Assembly: GCA_902373525.1 (NCBI GenBank)
Contig: CABKMN010000045.1
Coordinates: 1 to 17,963 of the forward strand
DNA from: an uncultured Bilophila sp.
GTDB taxonomy: Bacteria; Desulfobacterota; Desulfovibrionia; Desulfovibrionales; Desulfovibrionaceae
DNA: 17,963 nucleotides
Direction: 5' to 3'
Shown: piece by piece, positions 12,788 to 17,963 of the stretch
Layout: each line of letters starts with the position of its first letter
Numbering within the stretch: the stretch's first letter is position 1
Program-made: the position numbers and the translations under genes
The notes under the pieces: model-generated
The model's input: only the letters and a program-made list of their open reading frames with translations
Databases searched by the model: none
Told to the model about the DNA's origin: nothing

Positions 12788-15280
12788 ATGGCTCAGCTTA
12801 CTGAAGTCAAATCCCCTCATGAACAGCGCCTTGAAGACAAGCTCGCTGGCAAGGAAGACATCTATCGCGAATCCCACAAGCGCGTGTTCAAGCTGCTCGA
12901 ACGTTTCGACGGCCAGAAACCCGCCATCGACGTGGAACGCGCCCTGTACTTCACCCAGTCCATGGCCGAAACCGTGGGTCAGCCTCTGGTGCTCCGCTGG
13001 GCCAAGGCTCTGATGCACATCGCCAAGAACATCACGGTCATGGTGCAGGACGACCAGCTCATCCTCGGTCGCTGCGGCGGTCATGACGGCCGTTACGGCA
13101 TCCTGTATCCCGAACTCGACGGCGACTTCCTCGACATCGCCGTGCGCGACCTGCCCACCCGTCCCCAGTCTCCGGCCGCCATCAGCCCCGAAGACGCCAA
13201 GATCGTGGTCGAACAGATCGCTCCCTTCTGGAAGGGCCGTACCTACCACGAAGCGCTGAACCGCGCTCTGCCCGCCGAAGTCCACAAGCTGACCTACGAC
13301 GATCCCGACGGCCTCATCTCCCGCTTCATCGTCAACGAAACCTCTTCGTTCCGTTCCTCCATCCAGTGGGTGCACGACTACGAAGTGGTGCTGAAGCGCG
13401 GCTTCAACGGCCTGAAGCAGGAAATGGAAGAAAAGCTGGCCGCTCTTGACCCGGCTTCCCCCGTGGACCAGGTGGACAAGCGTCCCTTCATCGAAGCCAC
13501 GATCCTCGTGTGCGAAGCCATCGTGCTGTGGGCCAAGCGCCACGCCGACGCCGCCCGCAAGGCCGCTGAAGAATGCGCCGATCCGGTCCGCAAGGCCGAA
13601 CTCATCCGCATGGCCGAAAACGCCGAACACGTGCCCGGCAACCCGGCTCGCGACTTCTACGAAGCCGTTCAGTCCCAGTACTTCACCCAGATGTTCTCTC
13701 GTCTGGAACAGAAGACCGGTACCACCATTTCCAACGGTCGTATGGACCAGTACTTCTATCCCTTCTACAAGAAGGACATGGAAGCCGGCATCCTGACCGA
13801 TGAAAAGGCTCTGGAATACCTGGAATGCGTGTGGGTCGGCATGGCCGAATTCATCGACATGTACATCTCCCCCGCCGGCGGCGCCTTCAACGAAGGCTAC
13901 GCTCACTGGGAAGCCGTCACCATCGGCGGCCAGACCCCGGACGGCCGCGACGCGACCAACGATCTGACCTACCTGTTCCTGAAATCCAAGCGCGAATTCC
14001 CGCTGCACTACCCCGACCTCGCCGCCCGTATCCACAGCCGTTCGCCTGAACGCTACCTGTGGGACGTCGCCGAAACCATCAAGTTCGGCTCCGGCTTCCC
14101 CAAGCTGTGCAACGACGAAGAATGCATCCCCCTGTACGTCTCCAAGGGCGCGACCTTTGAAGAAGCCCTTGACTACGCCGTGTCCGGCTGCATCGAAATC
14201 CGCATGCCCAACCGCGACACCTACACCTCCGGCGGCGCGTACACCAACTTCGCCACCGCCGTTGAAATGGCTCTCTACAACGGTAAGATGAAGAAGTACG
14301 GCGACGTTCAGCTCGGCATCCAGACCGGCGACGCCCGCAAGTTCAAGACCTGGGAAGAATTCTGGAACGCCTATGTGCAGCAGCACATGCTCCTGCTCCG
14401 CACGACCTTCGTGCAGCAGTACATCGTCATCCAGACCCGCGCGAAGCACTTCGCCCAGCCCATGGGTTCCGTGCTGCATGCCCTGTGCCGCAAGCACTGC
14501 ATCGACCTGCACCAGCCCCAGATTCCCGAAGGCCTGAACTTCGGCTACTTCGAATTCATGGGCCTCGGCACCGTCATCGACTCCCTGGCCGCCATCAAGA
14601 AGCTCGTGTTTGAAGACAAGAAGCTCACCATGGATCAGCTCATCGACGCTCTCGAAGCCAACTTCGAAGGCTACGAAGACATCCAGCAGCTTCTCCGCAC
14701 GGCTCCCTGCTACGGCAACGACGACGAATACGCCGACGAAATCGGCCGCGAACTCGACCGCATGGCCGTGGGCTTCGCCGCCAAGTACAGCAAGGAAATG
14801 GGCATCAACAACGACTGCCGTTACGTGCCCTTCACCTCTCACGTGCCCTTCGGTAAGGTCGTTTCCGCCACCCCGAACGGCCGCGTGGCCTGGTTCCCGC
14901 TGTCCGACGGTTCTTCCCCGTCTCACGGCGCCGACCACAATGGCCCCACCGCCATCCTGCTCTCCAACCACAACACGAAGAACTACGGCATGCGCGCCCG
15001 TGCTGCCCGTCTGATCAACGTGAAGTTCACCCCCAAGTGCGTTGAAGGCGATGCCGGTACCGAAAAGCTGGTCCAGTTCATCCGCACCTGGTGCGACCTG
15101 AAGCTGTGGCACATCCAGTTCAACGTCATCAACGCCGATACCCTGAAGAAGGCCCAGAAGGACCCGCAGAAGTATCGTAACCTCATCGTCCGCATCGCCG
15201 GGTACAGCGCCTACTTCGTCGACCTGACCCCCGACCTGCAGAACGACCTCATCGCCCGTACCGGCCACGACCAGATGTAA
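12788..15280 (+). CDS. islA: Isethionate sulfite-lyase, glycyl-radical enzyme
   Basis: Cleaves the C-S bond of isethionate (2-hydroxyethanesulfonate) to acetaldehyde and sulfite by an O2-sensitive glycyl-radical mechanism. The 830-aa protein has the radical Gly805 in VRIAGYSAYF near the C-terminus, and Cys468 and Glu470 in the SGCIEIR loop. Family knowledge, as I recall it from the IslA/IseG structures, places sulfonate-binding residues at Arg189, Gln193 and Arg678; this protein has all three at those positions (SSFRSSIQW, NNDCRYV). That separates it from choline, glycerol and pyruvate lyases. I chose ATG 12788 (GGAGAAG upstream, after the promoter) over an in-frame upstream ATG at 12722. It has no long N-terminal targeting extension. 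Its own sigma-54 promoter and a hairpin before islB fit high, separate expression. Confidence 0.93.
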   Translation: MAQLTEVKSPHEQRLEDKLAGKEDIYRESHKRVFKLLERFDGQKPAIDVERALYFTQSMAETVGQPLVLRWAKALMHIAKNITVMVQDDQLILGRCGGHDGRYGILYPELDGDFLDIAVRDLPTRPQSPAAISPEDAKIVVEQIAPFWKGRTYHEALNRALPAEVHKLTYDDPDGLISRFIVNETSSFRSSIQWVHDYEVVLKRGFNGLKQEMEEKLAALDPASPVDQVDKRPFIEATILVCEAIVLWAKRHADAARKAAEECADPVRKAELIRMAENAEHVPGNPARDFYEAVQSQYFTQMFSRLEQKTGTTISNGRMDQYFYPFYKKDMEAGILTDEKALEYLECVWVGMAEFIDMYISPAGGAFNEGYAHWEAVTIGGQTPDGRDATNDLTYLFLKSKREFPLHYPDLAARIHSRSPERYLWDVAETIKFGSGFPKLCNDEECIPLYVSKGATFEEALDYAVSGCIEIRMPNRDTYTSGGAYTNFATAVEMALYNGKMKKYGDVQLGIQTGDARKFKTWEEFWNAYVQQHMLLLRTTFVQQYIVIQTRAKHFAQPMGSVLHALCRKHCIDLHQPQIPEGLNFGYFEFMGLGTVIDSLAAIKKLVFEDKKLTMDQLIDALEANFEGYEDIQQLLRTAPCYGNDDEYADEIGRELDRMAVGFAAKYSKEMGINNDCRYVPFTSHVPFGKVVSATPNGRVAWFPLSDGSSPSHGADHNGPTAILLSNHNTKNYGMRARAARLINVKFTPKCVEGDAGTEKLVQFIRTWCDLKLWHIQFNVINADTLKKAQKDPQKYRNLIVRIAGYSAYFVDLTPDLQNDLIARTGHDQM

Positions 15281-15320
15281 GTTCTGGCCGCTTGCGGCAC
15301 TCGAGATGAATGATTAACTC

Positions 15321-15355
15321 AATGGCGGGCCGGATTTTCTGGCCCGCCATTTTCA
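15321..15355 (+). terminator. Intercistronic hairpin/partial terminator between islA and islB
   Basis: AATGGCGGGCC (15321-15331) and GGCCCGCCATT (15341-15351) form a perfect 11-bp stem followed by a short T run (15350-15353). It lies 40 bases after the islA stop and 33 before the islB start. It may reduce read-through so that far more lyase than activase is made, or protect the islA 3' end. No separate islB promoter is visible. Confidence 0.65.
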
Positions 15356-15384
15356 CACTCAACGCTCAGAAAGAGGTAGTCCAC

Positions 15385-16323
15385 ATGGGTTCCTTTGAAG
15401 ATAGGAAGGCGACCGGAACCGTCTTCAACATTCAGAAATATTCCGTTCACGACGGCCCCGGCATCCGGACCATCGTATTCCTGAAGGGCTGCCCCCTTTC
15501 GTGCAAATGGTGCAGCAACCCCGAATCCCAGGCCTCCCATCCGCAGGTCGCCTACAACAAGGGCCGCTGCATCGGCTGTCACCGCTGCATCAAGGCCTGC
15601 CAGCACGGCGCCATCAGCATCAACGAAGACGGCTCCCTGAAGCTGGACCGCAGCAAGTGCGAAGTCTGCAAGACCCTCGACTGCGCCCACGCCTGTCCCG
15701 CTCAGGGCATGATCATCTACGGTGAAAACAAGACCGTCGATCAAATCCTCAAGGAAGTGGAAAAGGACGCCATCTTCTACGCCCGCTCCGGCGGCGGCAT
15801 GACCCTGTCCGGCGGCGAGCCCCTCATGCATGCCGACATCGCCCTTCCGCTGCTCCGCGAGGCGCGCCATCGCCGCATCAAGACCGCCATCGAAACCTGT
15901 GGCTGCGTTCCGTGGGAAACCCTCAAGGAAGCCGCCCAGTACCTCAACTACGTGCTGTTCGACGTCAAGCAGATGGACAGCGCGAAGCACCGCGAAGGCA
16001 CCGGCGTGGGCAACGAACTCATCCTCAGCAACCTCAAGAAGCTGCTCACCGAGTTCCCCAACCTGCACGTGCAGGTCCGTACGCCCATCATCCCCGGCTT
16101 CAACGACAACGACGAGTTCGCCTACGCGCTCGGCGAATTCCTCAAGGGCCACGAGAACGTCGGCTATGAAGCTCTCCCCTACCACCGTCTGGGAACGCAG
16201 AAGTACGACTTCCTGAGCCGCCCCTACCTGATGGGCGACGTCAGCCTGCCCGACGGCGTGGCGCAGCGCGTCCAGCGGATCGTCGACGAAACCCGCGGAG
16301 CCGCACCGGAAGCCGCGAAGTAA
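15385..16323 (+). CDS. islB: Glycyl-radical enzyme activase (radical SAM) for isethionate sulfite-lyase
   Basis: Radical-SAM enzyme that reductively cleaves S-adenosylmethionine to install the glycyl radical on the adjacent lyase. The 312-aa protein has the CX3CX2C motif at Cys36, Cys40 and Cys43 (KGCPLSCKWCSNPE), preceded by SVHDGPGIRT (20-29) as in PFL-activase-like proteins. A ferredoxin-like insert carries two further [4Fe-4S] ligand sets: Cys62, 65, 68, 72 and Cys92, 95, 100, 104. The SAM-binding SGGEP is at 142-146. I chose ATG 15385 (AAGAGG upstream) rather than an in-frame ATG at 15310 that would start inside the hairpin region. Pairing with islA by adjacency is certain; specificity is inferred. 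Confidence 0.94.
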   Translation: MGSFEDRKATGTVFNIQKYSVHDGPGIRTIVFLKGCPLSCKWCSNPESQASHPQVAYNKGRCIGCHRCIKACQHGAISINEDGSLKLDRSKCEVCKTLDCAHACPAQGMIIYGENKTVDQILKEVEKDAIFYARSGGGMTLSGGEPLMHADIALPLLREARHRRIKTAIETCGCVPWETLKEAAQYLNYVLFDVKQMDSAKHREGTGVGNELILSNLKKLLTEFPNLHVQVRTPIIPGFNDNDEFAYALGEFLKGHENVGYEALPYHRLGTQKYDFLSRPYLMGDVSLPDGVAQRVQRIVDETRGAAPEAAK

Positions 16324-16351
16324 CCGGCCTTCCCCGATTCAGAAAATCCCG

Positions 16352-16383
16352 TCCCCGTCCGGCACGCCCGGACGGGGATTTTT
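16352..16383 (+). terminator. Rho-independent terminator ending islAB
   Basis: TCCCCGTCCGG (16352-16362) and CCGGACGGGGA (16368-16378) form a perfect 11-bp stem with a 5-base loop, followed by TTTTT (16379-16383). It is placed 28 bases after the islB stop, so the downstream regulator probably has its own promoter. Confidence 0.92.
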
Positions 16384-16424
16384 CGTCCCGTTCCCGCTTC
16401 ACCGTGGCATTTGCCGCCGACGCC

Positions 16425-16453
16425 TTGACGTTCTTGCGTCGAGGCACTAGCAT
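16425..16453 (+). promoter_or_regulatory. Possible sigma-70 promoter of the regulator gene
   Basis: TTGACG (16425-16430), a 17-base spacer, and TAGCAT (16448-16453). The -10 overlaps the ATG at 16452, so if this promoter is used, translation must begin at 16494 or 16500, neither of which has a clear ribosome site. No copy of the GTCGCAA motif is visible nearby. Confidence 0.35.
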
Positions 16454-17903
16454 GAGAGATGAATTCCCCTGCAATCATTTTATTTCTTATGCGATGCCTA
16501 TGGAAAACACCCCCATGCACTCCCTTGCCCCGCACTTTGAGAGCATCCTCGATACCCTGTCCGACGGCGTCTTCATCAGCGACGTCGAGGGGACGACCCT
16601 GTTCGTCAACAAAATGTACGAAACCCTCACCGGACTGAGGCAGGGGGAAATTCAGGGCAAGAACATCCGTACGCTCGTCCAGCAGGGCACCTTCGACAAG
16701 GTGGTCAACCCGCAGATCGTCGAGACCGGGAAATCCGCCACCCACGTCCAGCAGCTCGCCAACGGCAAGCGTCTCGTCCTCACCGGCTACCCCGTCTTCG
16801 ACGACAAGGGGCAGCTCTGCCTTGTCGTGACCTTTGCCCGCGACATCACCGTCCTGACCCAGTTGCAGGAGGAGATGACCGCCCAGAAAAAGCTCATCGA
16901 GCAGTTCCACGACCGTCTGGCCTTCATGGCCCGCGAGCAGACCCGCGAGCTGGTCCCGGTCTTCGAGAGCCGCGAGATGAAGGAAGTGATGAGCCTTGTG
17001 GAGCGGTTCGCCAGTTCGGACGCCACGGTGCTCATCCTCGGCGAGACCGGCGTGGGCAAGGACGTGGTGGCCCGCATGACCCACGAGCTCAGCCTCCGCA
17101 AGGAAAAAATGTTCCTCAAGGTGGACTGCGGCGGCATTTCCGAAAGCCTCACCGAATCGGAACTGTTCGGCTACATGCCCGGCGCGTTCACCGGCGCGGG
17201 CAACAAGGGCAAGAGCGGCTATTTCGAAATGGCGGACGGCGGCACGGTCTTCCTCGACGAAATCGGCGAGCTGAGCCTCGCCATGCAGACCCGCCTGCTC
17301 CGCGTGCTTCAGGACGGCGAAATCATGCGTGTGGGCTCGTCCAAGCCGCGCAAGGTCAACGTCCGCATCATCGCCGCGACCAACCGCAATCTTGCGGAGC
17401 GCGTGGAAAAGGGGCTCTTCCGCCGTGACCTCTATTACCGCCTCAACGTCGCGGTGGTGAACATCCCGCCCCTGCGCGAGCGTCCCGACGACATCCAGCC
17501 GCTCGTAACCCATTTTCTGAACGTCTTCACCACGAAGTACCGCAAGCATATGAACCTGACGCCCGGCCTCATGGAGGCGCTGCGCCAGTATGCATGGCCC
17601 GGCAACGTGCGCGAGCTCCAGAACCTGATGCACAGCATCGTGATCACCAAGGATCACGGCCCCCTCTCCGTCAAGGACCTCCCGCGGCACATGACCGGAT
17701 GCGAAAACGAAGAGCTGTTTTTCCCCGACGACGGCATCAACTACGACCGGCCCCTCAAGGACATCATGGCCGACATCGAACGCGGCATTCTCCGCAAGGC
17801 CCTCAAGGTACACGGCTCCGTCCAGAAGGTCGCCGAAGTCTTCAAGGTCAACCGCAGTACGATTTTTCGGAAGTTGCATTCGGAGAAGGGGGAAGGGGAA
17901 TAA
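16452..17903 (+). CDS. PAS-domain sigma-54-dependent transcriptional activator
   Basis: A 483-aa enhancer-binding protein. In order: PAS sensor (about 25-135; ILDTLSDGVFISDVEG, GYPVFDDKGQLCLVVTFARDIT), a short coiled linker, an AAA+ domain with Walker A GETGVGKD (197-204), the sigma-54-contact loop GAFTGA (244-249), Walker B GGTVFLDEIGE (263-273) and arginine-finger region FRRDLYYRL (323-331), then a Fis-type helix-turn-helix (GSVQKVAEVFKVNRSTIFRKL, 455-475). It lacks a response-regulator receiver, so it likely senses a small molecule or redox state directly. Two sigma-54 promoters in the window control the shell operon and islAB, making it the probable activator of both. ATG 16452 has GAGG 7 bases upstream; later in-frame ATGs at 16494 and 16500 are alternatives. 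Confidence 0.93.
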   Translation: MRDEFPCNHFISYAMPMENTPMHSLAPHFESILDTLSDGVFISDVEGTTLFVNKMYETLTGLRQGEIQGKNIRTLVQQGTFDKVVNPQIVETGKSATHVQQLANGKRLVLTGYPVFDDKGQLCLVVTFARDITVLTQLQEEMTAQKKLIEQFHDRLAFMAREQTRELVPVFESREMKEVMSLVERFASSDATVLILGETGVGKDVVARMTHELSLRKEKMFLKVDCGGISESLTESELFGYMPGAFTGAGNKGKSGYFEMADGGTVFLDEIGELSLAMQTRLLRVLQDGEIMRVGSSKPRKVNVRIIAATNRNLAERVEKGLFRRDLYYRLNVAVVNIPPLRERPDDIQPLVTHFLNVFTTKYRKHMNLTPGLMEALRQYAWPGNVRELQNLMHSIVITKDHGPLSVKDLPRHMTGCENEELFFPDDGINYDRPLKDIMADIERGILRKALKVHGSVQKVAEVFKVNRSTIFRKLHSEKGEGE

Positions 17904-17906
17904 CGA

Positions 17907-17960
17907 TTGGGGAAGGGAGGGAGAAACTTTCTGGAGAAAGTTTCTCCCTCCCTTCCCCAA
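17907..17960. terminator. Long perfect inverted repeat, probable bidirectional terminator
   Basis: Two 24-base arms (17907-17930 and 17937-17960) are perfect reverse complements around the loop CTGGAG. The left arm is almost all purine (GGGGAAGGGAGGGAG core). It begins 3 bases after the regulator stop. It lacks a long T tail within the window, but the stem would be very stable. Confidence 0.7.
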
Positions 17961-17963
17961 ACC

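Noticed and set aside
12788..15280. Choline trimethylamine-lyase, glycerol/propanediol dehydratase or pyruvate formate-lyase identity for the glycyl-radical enzyme
   Set aside because: Arg189, Gln193 and Arg678 fall exactly at the isethionate-lyase positions, and the neighbours make acetate from a C2 aldehyde with no choline- or diol-specific genes.
1..17963. CRISPR arrays, insertion sequences, tRNA or rRNA genes, prophage genes
   Set aside because: No regular spacer-repeat array, transposase-like frame, tRNA-like cloverleaf or rRNA sequence was seen on either strand.

Overview
This is a GC-rich bacterial chromosomal window. Codon use, strong rho-independent terminators and the enzyme complement point to a sulfite-respiring deltaproteobacterium of the Desulfovibrio/Bilophila group. 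That assignment is inferred from gene content; no rRNA or taxonomic marker is present.

Layout. Positions 62-2521 hold housekeeping genes: a UDP-glucose 6-dehydrogenase on the minus strand, divergent from acpS-hslV. Positions 2522-3138 are a 617-base regulatory gap. Positions 3139-11782 are one long plus-strand bacterial-microcompartment (BMC) operon: amidohydrolase-like protein, PduS, PduT (BMC-T), BMC-H with a basic tail, EutQ-like, EutT-like, EutD-type phosphotransacetylase, a second BMC-H, EutN (BMC-P) and a PduP/EutE-type acylating aldehyde dehydrogenase, closed by a strong terminator. Positions 11783-12787 are a 1-kb gap with a second regulatory region. Positions 12788-16323 hold a glycyl-radical enzyme and its radical-SAM activase. 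Positions 16452-17903 encode a PAS-AAA+-Fis activator of sigma-54 promoters, followed by a 24-bp inverted repeat.

Function. The glycyl-radical enzyme is 830 aa. Counting residues puts Arg189, Gln193, Cys468, Glu470, Arg678 and Gly805 exactly where isethionate sulfite-lyase (IslA/IseG) has its substrate and radical residues. The predicted system is: isethionate -> acetaldehyde + sulfite (IslA, activated by IslB); acetaldehyde -> acetyl-CoA (PduP-like) -> acetyl phosphate (EutD) -> acetate + ATP (possibly EutQ-like), in or at a protein shell. There is no alcohol dehydrogenase in the window, so NADH may be reoxidised through PduS and the [4Fe-4S] pore protein PduT, possibly feeding sulfite reduction. 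Taurine-to-isethionate enzymes, uptake genes and sulfite reductase are not in the window.

Regulation. Both metabolic units have a well-spaced -24/-12 (sigma-54) promoter (3076-3091 and 12661-12676). Both also carry copies of the same 16-bp motif, GTCGCAA-N3/4-TGCAWC (best copies 12507-12522 and 12561-12576), and of a second dyad, TTAWCAGG-N7-CCTGWTAA (3004-3026, 12536-12558). The nearby PAS/sigma-54 activator is the obvious candidate to bind one of these.

Most worth following up: the shared motifs; an amidohydrolase-fold first gene that seems to have lost its metal ligands; a EutT-like protein without the Cys cluster in a B12-independent locus; a matching N-terminal module plus Pro/Ala/Glu linker in the EutQ- and EutT-like proteins; and hairpins in most of the larger intercistronic gaps.
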